Below, piece after piece: positions 25,604 to 33,967 of a stretch of 64,000 bases of DNA. Position 1 is the stretch's first letter; the number at the start of each line of letters is the position of its first letter. This DNA is from CAZAQV01 sp964487255 (GTDB taxonomy: Bacteria > Myxococcota_A > Polyangia > Polyangiales > CAZAQV01): contig CAZAQV010000014.1 of NCBI GenBank assembly GCA_964487255.1, forward strand, positions 119,387-183,386. Reading direction: 5' to 3'. The notes below the pieces were generated by a model. The model did not search any database. It was not told the DNA's origin and saw nothing but the letters and a program-made list of their open reading frames with translations. The position numbers were made by a program, and so were the translations under genes.

Positions 25604-25879
25604 TTAACGTCCGCCCGCGATGGCCGGCACGATGGTGACCGTATCGCCGTCTTTGAGTGAGGTGTCGAGATTGTCGAGAAAGCGAATGTCTTCGTCGTTC
25701 GCGAAGATGTTGACGAAGCGTCGCACGCCCTTGTCGTCGCAAAGTTTGGCTTTGATGCCGGGATGTGCGGACTCGAGGTTGTCGATGAGCGCGCCTACGG
25801 TCGCGCCCTCTGCATTGACCGTCTCTTGACCATCGGTGAGGGTTCGAAGTGGGGTTGGGATGCGTACTTGGATGCTCAT
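25604..25879 (-). CDS. cysO: CysO-type ThiS/MoaD sulfur-carrier protein
   Basis: 91 aa ubiquitin-like sulfur carrier. The C-terminus reads VPAIAGGR and then stop, that is, one Arg beyond the Gly-Gly that normally carries the thiocarboxylate. Its ATG overlaps the stop of the upstream cysteine synthase by 4 bases. Thiocarboxylated CysO delivers sulfide to the cysteine synthase and the product is released by the JAMM protease encoded two genes on. The extra Arg implies either that this position is tolerated or that the JAMM protease first matures the carrier. Confidence 0.9.
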   Translation of the reverse strand: MSIQVRIPTPLRTLTDGQETVNAEGATVGALIDNLESAHPGIKAKLCDDKGVRRFVNIFANDEDIRFLDNLDTSLKDGDTVTIVPAIAGGR

Positions 25880-26841
25880 GATGGGTTCTCCTCGCGTGAT
25901 AGCTCGCTAAAGTGTTCGTCTAGGCTGAAATAGCGCTCGCCAGTATCACACAAAATCGTGACGATGCACTGCCCAGCGGGAACTTGATCTGCGTAGCGGC
26001 GCGCGGCTGCGACATTGGCTGCGGCGGACATGCCGACCAAAAGGCCTTGCTCGATCGCAAGCCGGTGCTTTTCGTCATAGGCCTCGCGGTCGCTGACGTG
26101 CTCGACGGAGGTGACGAGAGAGGCGTCATAGTTGGCCGGAACGAAGCCGGCGTTGATGCCCTGGATCTTGCTTGGGCCGGGCTTGCCACCCGCGAGCACG
26201 GGACTGCTCGTCGGTTCGACCGCGACGATTTGTAGGTCGGGGAAGACTTCGCGCAGCCGCCGACCGACGCCGGTGAGTGTGCCGCCGGTGCCGACGGCTG
26301 AGACAAAAACGCCCAACGTTGCGTCGGGAAGCGCCTCGAGAATCTCCGTCGCGGTCTCCTCGTAATGCACGCGCGGGTTTTCGGGATTGTCGAACTGTTG
26401 CGGGATGAACGCGTCTTTTTCACGGGCAATACGCTCGGCCTCTGCCACCGCGCCATCCATGACTTGCTCGGCGGGTGTGAAGTGAATTTTTGCGCCGTAG
26501 GCTTCGAGGAGCTGTCGGCGCTCGAGCGACATGCTCTCGGGCATGGTCAACTCGAGTTGGTACTGCTCGATGGCGGATACAAGTGCCAGACCGATGCCGG
26601 TGTTGCCGCTGGTGGGTTCGACCACGACGCTGCCAGGTTCGATGCGTCCCTCTTCGCGAGCGCGCTCGAGCATGGCGAGACAGATGCGGTCTTTGACCGA
26701 GCCCCCCGGGTTCATGTGTTCGCACTTGGCCCAGATGTGCCCTGGTCCGTCGTGGGCGATGCGTACCAGCGGCGTCTTGCCGATCAGTTCGAGAACGGAG
26801 TCGACGACAGGCGCGGTGGCTTCGGATGAGGGCTTGGACAT
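25876..26841 (-). CDS. cysK: Cysteine synthase, CysK/CysM family (first copy)
   Basis: 321 aa PLP enzyme with Lys in NPGGSVKDR, TSGNTG and GTGGTLTGVG loops, and C-terminal ILCDTGERYFS. It makes cysteine from O-acetylserine (or a phospho-analogue) and sulfide. It sits 15 bp downstream of carA and overlaps cysO by 4 bases. The distinction between CysK and CysM specificity is not secure; the symbol separates it from the second copy. Confidence 0.87.
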   Translation of the reverse strand: MSKPSSEATAPVVDSVLELIGKTPLVRIAHDGPGHIWAKCEHMNPGGSVKDRICLAMLERAREEGRIEPGSVVVEPTSGNTGIGLALVSAIEQYQLELTMPESMSLERRQLLEAYGAKIHFTPAEQVMDGAVAEAERIAREKDAFIPQQFDNPENPRVHYEETATEILEALPDATLGVFVSAVGTGGTLTGVGRRLREVFPDLQIVAVEPTSSPVLAGGKPGPSKIQGINAGFVPANYDASLVTSVEHVSDREAYDEKHRLAIEQGLLVGMSAAANVAAARRYADQVPAGQCIVTILCDTGERYFSLDEHFSELSREENPS

Positions 26842-26856
26842 CGGAGCAGGTCGAAC

Positions 26857-27975
26857 CTAGGACCGTGACGCCATGGCCGCCACAAAACGCTCGAAGAGGT
26901 AGCGAGAATCGTGTGGGCCCGCGGCAGCTTCGGGGTGGTATTGGACGGAAAATGCGCTGGATTCCTGGTGCACAATGCCCTCGCAGGTGCCGTCGTTGAG
27001 GTGTTGATGACTGAGCTGTACGTCCTTGGGGAGCGTGTCGTGGTCGATGACAAAGCCGTGGTTTTGCGTTGTGACCTCGACCCGACGGGTCGCCAGGTCT
27101 TGTACCGGCTGGTTCAGACCGCGGTGGCCGAACTTGAGCTTGTGCGAAGTCGCGCCGAGCGCGAGCGACAGAAGCTGATGGCCCAGGCAGATGCCGAAGA
27201 TGGGCGTGCGGCCAAGCAGGTCGCCGATGGTCTGGATGGCGCCTTGCACGGCAGCGGGGTCTCCCGGGCCATTCGACAGGAACACGCCGTCGGGCTCGAG
27301 TGCAAGGATTTGCTCGGCGTCGTGACTCGAGGGAACGAGCGTGACGCGAGCGCCGACGTCGATGAGGCAGCGCAAGATGTTGTGCTTGATGCCGAGGTCG
27401 ACTGCCACGACGTGGAAGTCGCGCGGGTCCGGCGCGCCCGTGCTCAGCCGCCAGGCGGGCTCGCTCGGTTGCGTCCACGTTCGCACCGACTTGGTCGAAA
27501 CTTTGTCGGCGAGGTTGCGGCCGGTCATGGGCTCGGCCGCGCGCGCCATGTCGCAGAGTTCATCGGGGTTGCCTTCGCCGACGGTGGCCATCTGCGCGCC
27601 GTGGTCGCGGATGTGTCGCGTCAAGGCGCGCGTGTCGACGTGGCTCAGACACACGATGTTGTGTCGCTTGAGGTACGCGTCGAGCGGCTGCGTTGCGCGC
27701 CAGTTGCTCGTTACGGTGGATAGCTCACGGACAATGAAGCCCTTGACGAAGGGCGACTCGGTCTCTTGGTCTTCGGGGTTGACGCCGGTATTGCCGATCT
27801 GCGGGGCGGTCATGGTGACGATTTGATCGCAGTAGGACGGGTCGGTGAGCACTTCTTGGTAGCCCGTCATGCCCGTCGTGAACACCGCCTCGCCAACAGA
27901 CGTGCCGGGTGCGCCGACCATGACACCGGAGAACTTTGTGCCATCGGCGAGGACGATATAGCCGCGCGCGTTCAT
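26857..27975 (-). CDS. carA: Carbamoyl-phosphate synthase small (glutaminase) subunit
   Basis: 372 aa, full length. The N-terminal CarA domain (FTTGMTGYQEVLTDPSY) is followed by a class I glutamine amidotransferase with nucleophile Cys in GICLGHQLL and the His/Glu of YHPEA. It produces ammonia for carbamoyl phosphate in pyrimidine and arginine synthesis. carB is not adjacent. It lies 11 bp after the dihydroorotase-like gene. Confidence 0.95.
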   Translation of the reverse strand: MNARGYIVLADGTKFSGVMVGAPGTSVGEAVFTTGMTGYQEVLTDPSYCDQIVTMTAPQIGNTGVNPEDQETESPFVKGFIVRELSTVTSNWRATQPLDAYLKRHNIVCLSHVDTRALTRHIRDHGAQMATVGEGNPDELCDMARAAEPMTGRNLADKVSTKSVRTWTQPSEPAWRLSTGAPDPRDFHVVAVDLGIKHNILRCLIDVGARVTLVPSSHDAEQILALEPDGVFLSNGPGDPAAVQGAIQTIGDLLGRTPIFGICLGHQLLSLALGATSHKLKFGHRGLNQPVQDLATRRVEVTTQNHGFVIDHDTLPKDVQLSHQHLNDGTCEGIVHQESSAFSVQYHPEAAAGPHDSRYLFERFVAAMASRS

Positions 27976-27986
27976 GGGGCGTTAGC

Positions 27987-29261
27987 CTAACACAGTTCGA
28001 AGGCGACGCTTCCGTCGACCAACGTGTGTGTGACCCGCCCGACAAGCGAACCGAGCGAAGGCGGAACATTGCGACCGCGAGAGGTCATCGCGTTGGGGTC
28101 GAGTTGCCACCGCTGGCTTGGATCGATGATCGTTATCTGCGCACTGGCGCCTTCTTGGAGGGTGGGCGCAGCGACGCCGAGCGCGCGCGCGGGTCCGAGC
28201 GTCCACAGCGCGACCCAGCGAAGGGGCGGGAGGTCGAAGTCGTGCACCAGCGACATGGAGCGCGCAACCGCATACTCGAGCGTGCTGCGGCCGCCGCTGG
28301 TTTCGTTAAAGGTGGTGCGTAGCTCGGTGTATGTGCGCGGACGATGTCGTGCACTGAGCGAGAGCGGTGAGGTCCCAGCGAGTGCATTGCGTAGCGCCTC
28401 GCAGTCGCTCTTGCTTCGAAGTGGAGGGCGAAGTTTGCTCGTTGGTTCATAGTTCGCGAGCAGCGCATGGTCGTCGAACAGGTTGTCGACGGCGATGGCG
28501 CCGCTCGTTCTTCCGCGTGCTGTCGTAAGCGCATCGACAGCCTCGGGTGTGCTGAGCGCGGAAAGGTGCACCCGCGCGCCCGTCATTGCGGCAAGCGTGC
28601 AGGCCTCTTGGGCGCGTGCCGACTCTTCGTGCCGATGCTGCGCCTTGAGCCCGAGCCGCGATGCGTACTCACCCTCGTGAACGCGCGCGTCGCTACACAG
28701 GTTCAGGTGCACCGGCAACTCGTGTGAAACCGCGTATTCCAGCGCCCTTCGCAGAAACGAGTAGTCACCCAGCGCGCCGCCGTCCGAGAGCGCCACCGCG
28801 CCCGTCGCGCGCAGCTCGCCAGCGTCTGTCTGTTCTTCGGCCTTGAGCGACTTGGAAAGTGCCGCCATCGGTAGCACGCGAGGGCGCGCCTGGTTGTGGT
28901 GGCGAGCGCGCTCGGTGTCTGCGAGTGCGAGCAGTCTAGCGGTTAGGGAGGCCTCATCGTTGACCGGTGTGGTGTTCGGTTCGAGCGCAACCTGCGTGAA
29001 GCCTCCGCGAGCGGCGGCTTCGAGCATGGTGGCGAAGGTTTCGCGGTCTTCGCGTCCAGGTTCGCCTGATTGACAAGAGAGCTCGATGAAACCCGGCGCG
29101 ACCCAACGCCCGGCCGCGTCGATCTGCTGCGCGTCGTCCGGTGCGCGAAGGTTCGTGTCGATGCGTTCGATACGTCCGTCATGGACCAGTAGGTCCGCGA
29201 CCCGATCGAGGTTTGAGGTAGGGTCGAGCAACCTTCCTTGGCGAATCACCAGGCTAGACAC
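27987..29261 (-). CDS. Dihydroorotase-like protein lacking metal ligands (PyrC'/PyrX type)
   Basis: 424 aa amidohydrolase fold aligned with type I dihydroorotases, but the active site is gone. The family motif DxHxH with REPG reads ELSCQSGEPG; the HH before the dynamic-loop region is missing (DNLFDDHALLANYEPTSKLRPPLRS), and the late metal Asp region DHAPH reads ARHRPRT. Such pseudo-dihydroorotases (as PyrC' in pseudomonads) act as structural partners of aspartate transcarbamoylase. It lies directly before carA, which supports a pyrimidine role, but pyrB is not in the window. A separate active dihydroorotase would be needed. Confidence 0.85.
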   Translation of the reverse strand: MSSLVIRQGRLLDPTSNLDRVADLLVHDGRIERIDTNLRAPDDAQQIDAAGRWVAPGFIELSCQSGEPGREDRETFATMLEAAARGGFTQVALEPNTTPVNDEASLTARLLALADTERARHHNQARPRVLPMAALSKSLKAEEQTDAGELRATGAVALSDGGALGDYSFLRRALEYAVSHELPVHLNLCSDARVHEGEYASRLGLKAQHRHEESARAQEACTLAAMTGARVHLSALSTPEAVDALTTARGRTSGAIAVDNLFDDHALLANYEPTSKLRPPLRSKSDCEALRNALAGTSPLSLSARHRPRTYTELRTTFNETSGGRSTLEYAVARSMSLVHDFDLPPLRWVALWTLGPARALGVAAPTLQEGASAQITIIDPSQRWQLDPNAMTSRGRNVPPSLGSLVGRVTHTLVDGSVAFELC

Positions 29262-29270
29262 GACCTCGTC

Positions 29271-29822
29271 TTACTCCGAGCTGTTCGGCGTGCCAACCTC
29301 GAAGGGCGGTGGTTCGGCGATGGTTCGGCGTACGGCGTCGGCCATCACCTGGTGGGTGTAGCGGATAACGGGCATCGTCGCGCAGTCGCCCGAGGCCGCG
29401 ACCACCACGCTGACGACTTGGGCAGCGACCGCGGCGCCGACCGCCGGCTGGTTTTCGACCTCGCGGAGCAGTCCGATCGCGTCGGCCAAAGCGGCGACGT
29501 TCGGATCGCTTGAGTCACTATCGAGTGCGCCTGGGTCGACCGAGGATTGCCCGGCCTGCAGTGCAGCCCGGGTGGTCGCGAGCGGCGCTTGGTAGATGGT
29601 TTCGAGATAGGTGCCCGTGACCGCAGCCTCGACGGCGTCGATGGTGGCGATGGCGACCTTCGTTGGCGAACTGCCAAACCGTGCCGCAAAAGCCAACAGC
29701 CAGTCGCCCCGCGGGCACTGCTTCCAAGCGCTCGGCCAATCGGACTGGGTCTCTGCCCAGCTGAGCACGTCGCGATGGACGCCCGCTTTTTCAAGAGCGC
29801 GGGCGAGCGCGGCCTTGCTCAT
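29271..29822 (-). CDS. Hypothetical helical protein at the head of the pyrimidine/cysteine operon
   Basis: 183 aa, 9 bp upstream of the dihydroorotase-like gene. It is Ala-rich and predicted helical. The segment WKQCPRGDWLLAFAARFG (about 33-50) resembles the W-x-x-C-x-R-x-D-W motif of some small uncharacterised and immunity-like proteins; this is a resemblance only. No signal peptide or membrane segment. Function not recognised. Confidence 0.6.
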   Translation of the reverse strand: MSKAALARALEKAGVHRDVLSWAETQSDWPSAWKQCPRGDWLLAFAARFGSSPTKVAIATIDAVEAAVTGTYLETIYQAPLATTRAALQAGQSSVDPGALDSDSSDPNVAALADAIGLLREVENQPAVGAAVAAQVVSVVVAASGDCATMPVIRYTHQVMADAVRRTIAEPPPFEVGTPNSSE

Positions 29823-29838
29823 CGTTCAGCAACCTTGC

Positions 29839-30456
29839 TCAACCCTCAGCCGCAGAGACCGTCACGTGCGATACGTAATCGAGAAGTCCGCGGCTGTTGC
29901 TAAAGCCGTTGCCGGACACGCGATTGAAACGGCCTTTGACGCGAATCTTGTTGCCAACGGCGAGGTCGACTGGAATGCCCGGTAGACCGGTCTCCACGGG
30001 TGGCGGCTCATACTTGCCCTTTTCGTGCTGGGCCACAGCCTCGTCGAACGCCTCTTGGTTCTCTGCGTAGTTGGTGAGCATCATGCGCTTTTTGGGGTCG
30101 GTCTCGTTGGGGGTATCGGCCAGGTAGGCATGCGGCGCTTTGCCGAGGGGACACTCTTTGCCTTTCTTTCCCGTTTCGCACTCGGGGGCGCGGTAGATCT
30201 CCACGACGTATGCGGTGACCTCGATCTCGTTGCCGATCGTGTCGTTCACGCGCTTGCGTGCGCCGTAAACACTGTACGATCCATCGGGGTAGGTGATGGG
30301 GTGTGGTGGGGGCGGCAGGTTGGGAACCGCTGGAAGGCTTGGCGTAATCTCCGGGAGCTTCTCGATCTGCAGGTCGGATGCGGCGCCGCCTTTGCAAGCA
30401 CCGAGCGTTGAACCGACCAGAGCGACAGCCGAGACCCATAGCAGTGTATTGCGCAT
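29839..30456 (-). CDS. Lipoprotein of unknown function
   Basis: 205 aa from ATG 30456, chosen because a signal peptide with lipobox LGAC (Cys about residue 20) begins there; a longer frame upstream runs through the inverted repeat and lacks such a signal. A Pro-rich linker (about 45-55) precedes a domain with IEVTAYVVEIYRAPECETG and C-terminal NKIRVKGRFNRVSGNGFSNS, which could be an OB-like beta barrel. It precedes the pyrimidine/cysteine operon by 16 bp. Function unknown. Confidence 0.65.
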   Translation of the reverse strand: MRNTLLWVSAVALVGSTLGACKGGAASDLQIEKLPEITPSLPAVPNLPPPPHPITYPDGSYSVYGARKRVNDTIGNEIEVTAYVVEIYRAPECETGKKGKECPLGKAPHAYLADTPNETDPKKRMMLTNYAENQEAFDEAVAQHEKGKYEPPPVETGLPGIPVDLAVGNKIRVKGRFNRVSGNGFSNSRGLLDYVSHVTVSAAEG

Positions 30457-30504
30457 GGCCAGCAAGGTACCATGCGGCGCTTGGCGTTGTGAAGCAGTAG
30501 CGTT

Positions 30505-30592
30505 GGGGACGATCTTCTTCATTTCGTCATTTCCTGAACATGCCCATGCGTGGGCTGCGGGAAAGAATGACGAAATGAAGAAGATCGTCCCC
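30505..30592. repeat. Perfect 27-bp inverted repeat with 34-bp spacer
   Basis: Positions 30505-30531 and 30566-30592 are exact reverse complements; the arm begins GGGGACGATCTTCTTC. Inside the spacer a second stem GCCCA/TGGGC (30542-30555) closes on TGCG. The structure starts 3 bp after the stop of the HEAT-repeat gene and lies 48 bp before the lipoprotein start, both on the minus strand. There is no T-tract, so a classic intrinsic terminator is not clear; it may be a rho-independent-like barrier, an mRNA stabiliser or a mobile palindromic element. Confidence 0.9.
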
Positions 30593-30595
30593 GTG

Positions 30596-32056
30596 TCACT
30601 CTGCACTTTTGTCCAGGCACTTGGGCGGCTGCTCGCGGTTTTCTAGGGTTTTTGTGGCAGCGCGGGCGGAGGCTGACCGCAGGTCCACGAGCAAGCTTTG
30701 GGCGTCGGATTTGGACACCAGCTCGGTGTAAAGGACGATCGCTTTGAACAGGGCATCTTCGGATGGCAAGCGCTTGGCCCGCGCGTCCTCGCGGCGAACG
30801 AACGCAGCTACTTCAGCGGCAATGGGTAGACAGTTGGTTTGAGCAACCTCAAGCGCAGCGACCTGCACCTGCGGCCATTCTCGATCGCGCCGCAGAATGT
30901 GCTTGACGGCCTCAAGCTGCAGCGCATGGGGTGCATGGACGAGCGCAGCCATGGCGGTGGCGCGTACCCGCCGGGCAGGGTCGGCGAGCAATCGCGCTGT
31001 GTCTTTGTAAGCACCCGCGGCAGCGAGCGAGAGCGCGGCCTCTGCGCGAACGAAGGGCCAAGGTTCGTCTTTGAGCGCCGCGCGATAGGCAGCGACGCGA
31101 GTGGGCACGGGGGCGCCGGTCTGCGCGCGCAAAAGGCTGAGCGCGGCCGCGCGCACCCTCGGGGAAGGGTCGGCCAACGCCTTTTGGGCGAGGGCCGTGG
31201 CTGCAGCGGGTGAGCGGGCGACCTGGGCCTCGAGGGCGGCACGGCGCAGCATCCACAGATCATGTTTACGCTGCGTCTCGACCCAGGCACTGACGTCGGG
31301 CGCGTCGCGTGCGAGCGCGGCCGAGGCGTGCAGCAGAAAGTATCGGTCCTCGAACGACGGCTCTGGACCGACCGCCGCCAGTGCGCTCTGCATGAGAGCA
31401 GCAGGGTCCTCGGCCCCCCCGGGTTTGTGGTTTGCGAGGGCGAGCAAGAGGCGCCTTCTCGACGCTGGCGCATTCATCGCATCCGATACGTCAGCGCGCA
31501 GAGTGTCTGCGTCCTGGCTTGCACTGGCCCGCCAGTAAGTCCGCGCTGTCGAGCCCGCAAGCGATTGGCGCAAGCTGTCTTGGCTGAGAAGCTCGCTTAG
31601 CTTGCGTAGGTGTTTGGCTTGCGCGCGGGTGCCGAGTAGTCGAACGGCGCGGTCGCCCTCGGCGTCGCCCCAAGCCGATGCCGCCAAAAGCGCTTCGACC
31701 ATGCCCTCTTCGGTGCTCCGCCCGGCGATCTCGATGCAGGCCTTGCGCACCTCGATGTCGCTCTCGGCGCACGCGAGTTGCGTCAGCGCCACGCGTGTGG
31801 AGGCATCGCGGTGTAGCTTTGCGATGCGAAGCGCTCGGACCTTGGCGCGTGTAGAGAGCGTGGTCCACGCATCGACCAAGATTTGAATGCTCTCGAGCTT
31901 CTGAAAGGCCTCGCGTGCGGGTGCGGATGACTCGGCCTCAAGCAGTGATTGGACCGTGGGCGGGGGCGTTTGTTGCGCCCGCGCGTGCGACGCCAGTAGA
32001 GCGTAAAGCGCGAGCAGCGAGAAGCAGAGGGGGTGTCGCAAGGCGCAGCGGCGCAT
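30596..32056 (-). CDS. Periplasmic HEAT-repeat protein
   Basis: 486 aa from ATG 32056, which starts a clear signal peptide (MRRCALRHPLCFSLLALYA). A GTG at 32071 overlaps the stop of the upstream ABC transporter gene (GTGA) and would add five residues, so coupling is also possible. The mature part is built of repeated helical pairs with the pattern DPSPRVRAAALSLL and DPARRVRATAMAALV, typical of HEAT/PBS-lyase-like repeats. Scaffold function is likely; partner unknown. Confidence 0.75.
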   Translation of the reverse strand: MRRCALRHPLCFSLLALYALLASHARAQQTPPPTVQSLLEAESSAPAREAFQKLESIQILVDAWTTLSTRAKVRALRIAKLHRDASTRVALTQLACAESDIEVRKACIEIAGRSTEEGMVEALLAASAWGDAEGDRAVRLLGTRAQAKHLRKLSELLSQDSLRQSLAGSTARTYWRASASQDADTLRADVSDAMNAPASRRRLLLALANHKPGGAEDPAALMQSALAAVGPEPSFEDRYFLLHASAALARDAPDVSAWVETQRKHDLWMLRRAALEAQVARSPAAATALAQKALADPSPRVRAAALSLLRAQTGAPVPTRVAAYRAALKDEPWPFVRAEAALSLAAAGAYKDTARLLADPARRVRATAMAALVHAPHALQLEAVKHILRRDREWPQVQVAALEVAQTNCLPIAAEVAAFVRREDARAKRLPSEDALFKAIVLYTELVSKSDAQSLLVDLRSASARAATKTLENREQPPKCLDKSAE

Positions 32057-32067
32057 GGCGCAGCCTA

Positions 32068-33789
32068 TCACGTTAGCGCTCGAACGACGCTCTTGTGCGC
32101 GAGGTCAGCCTCCTGAAACACGCGCTGAAATGCAGCGCCTTGTCGAACTTCGCTTCCGGGACCCTGGGCGACCAAGCGGCCGTGCTCGACCACGATGACG
32201 TATTCGGCGGCGCGTGCGAGACGTTCGTCGTGGGTGACGAGCACCACGGTGCGGCCGCTGAGCAAAACCTGGAGCGTAAGCACGAGCCCCTCGGCGGCCT
32301 GCGGGTCCAGATGGGCGGTCGGTTCATCGAGCATCAAAAAGGGTGCGCTTCGGTAGAGCGCGCGTGCGATGCACAGCCGTTGTCGCTCGCCCGCCGAAAA
32401 CTCGCCGCCGCTCTTTTCGAGCACCGTCTGTACCCCGTGTTCGAGAGCGTCGATGCGTGTGCTGAGTCCCACCTCCGCCAGCGCGCGGTGTAAGCGACCT
32501 TCTTCAAGGGGCGCGCCGAGTGTGACGTTTTCGGCGAGCGTCGTGCGAAACAAGACGGGACGTTCGGGCACGATCGAAAAGAGTCCACCCGGATGATCGA
32601 GCGGCTCGCCCTCAAAGTACAGGCCGCCCGAGGCGAGTTCAACTTGCTGGCTGAGCGCGCGCAGTAGGGTCGTCTTGCCGGCACCCGAGGGGCCGACGAT
32701 GGCGATGCTTTGGCGTGGTTTGACCGAGACGTTCGCCCCAGACAGAATCGGGGTGCCATCGGTCGTGGCCACGAACCCATCGCGCAGTTCGAGCTGACCG
32801 CCGGCGCGATGGGGCTCTGCTGCGCTTGGTCCCATGCGAACACCCTGCTCTAAGACCGCACTGAGCCGGTCGAGTGCGGCCAGTCCTGCGCTGAGGGTGG
32901 GGGCCGACATTGCGCCCGATTGAATGGGGCGTAAGAAAAGCAAAAGCGCGATCGCGATCGAGCCCGCCTCGGCGGGCGTGAGGTGCCCCGCTTCAAAGCG
33001 CGAACCGACTGCAAAGAGCACCGCGAGTGCCGCTAAGACGGCACCGATGGTGACGAGAGGTCCCGTCAGTCCCCGTAAGCGTGCGGCCTGCATCATCGCG
33101 GCCATCGCCTGGTCGGAGGCGCTACGAAAGCGAGCCTCTGCCCATTCCGTCGCCGAATACGAACGGATGACATCGGCTCCGCGTGCCGTACCCGCCGTCA
33201 GGGTCGAGAGCTCGGCCTGTCGGTCCCAGGCGGCGCGATGGACTTGCCGATTGCGTCTCGTGAGCGCTGCGATGGCGAGCAGAAGCACGGTCGCCGTTCC
33301 CGACGCCATCAGCGCCGCTGGCCAGTCGAGCACGAACGCATAGCCACCGACCGCAAGGCCTGTGAGTACCTGAAGGGGGAGGTTGGCCAGACCGATGTGT
33401 AACATCGCCTCGCTACGCTGAACGTCGGGCCCGAGGCGTTGGGCGAGTTCATCCGAGTCGAGGGAGTGGGTGGCGTGCAGAACGCGACTGAAGAGCTCGC
33501 CACGAAGTTCGTGTGACAAGCGCTGAACCAGCGCTTCGGAAATCCACGTTCGAAAATACTGCAGGACGCCACGCACAAGCGCCGCGCCGAACAACATCGC
33601 CCCTAGCATGATCCAGCGATCGCGCCCGGCTTCTGTGATGGCCACGATGAGCTGTCCACTGAGCCATGCGAACGCGACCGAACAGCCCGCAATCGCGACC
33701 GCGAGCAGAGTCGAGAGCGTGAAAACACGCCATTTTTCCACAAAGCAGCGGCGAAGAATGGCTTGAGCGTTCGTGGCAGCGAGGTCCAT
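32068..33789 (-). CDS. ABC exporter (fused membrane and ATPase domains)
   Basis: 573 aa from ATG 33789; ATG 33855 would add 22 residues, and neither has a strong Shine-Dalgarno. The further N-terminal extension in the same frame is antisense to the Lys-rich sigma gene and was rejected. Residues 1-310 form a type IV exporter-like membrane domain with six hydrophobic segments. The ATPase has Walker A GPSGAGKTT, a Q-loop position, a signature reading SGGEFSAGERQRLCIAR, Walker B FLMLDEPTA and H-loop THD. It is the usual half-transporter form and should dimerise. Substrate unknown. Confidence 0.85.
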   Translation of the reverse strand: MDLAATNAQAILRRCFVEKWRVFTLSTLLAVAIAGCSVAFAWLSGQLIVAITEAGRDRWIMLGAMLFGAALVRGVLQYFRTWISEALVQRLSHELRGELFSRVLHATHSLDSDELAQRLGPDVQRSEAMLHIGLANLPLQVLTGLAVGGYAFVLDWPAALMASGTATVLLLAIAALTRRNRQVHRAAWDRQAELSTLTAGTARGADVIRSYSATEWAEARFRSASDQAMAAMMQAARLRGLTGPLVTIGAVLAALAVLFAVGSRFEAGHLTPAEAGSIAIALLLFLRPIQSGAMSAPTLSAGLAALDRLSAVLEQGVRMGPSAAEPHRAGGQLELRDGFVATTDGTPILSGANVSVKPRQSIAIVGPSGAGKTTLLRALSQQVELASGGLYFEGEPLDHPGGLFSIVPERPVLFRTTLAENVTLGAPLEEGRLHRALAEVGLSTRIDALEHGVQTVLEKSGGEFSAGERQRLCIARALYRSAPFLMLDEPTAHLDPQAAEGLVLTLQVLLSGRTVVLVTHDERLARAAEYVIVVEHGRLVAQGPGSEVRQGAAFQRVFQEADLAHKSVVRALT

Positions 33790-33967
33790 GTGAGCCGGCA
33801 CAGAAGATGCTTCCACATGCGGTGGGGGGCAAGCTGGTGAGCTCACGCGGCTCATTTCTAGTGACACTGGAAAAATAATTGAGAAAAAGCACCCACCCCC
33901 CCTCAAGGAAACAACGGGGCGGACGTAACCCATAGATAGAGACAATTCCCCCCCAAGGAGGCGAGCA

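Noticed and set aside
25590..25742. N-terminal extension of CysM
   Set aside because: It overlaps cysO in another frame and has Arg/His-rich noise; the family N-terminus starts at 25589.
26420..27478. 352-codon minus-strand frame across cysK/carA
   Set aside because: It runs in another frame over two well-identified genes and is Arg/Pro-rich without family features.
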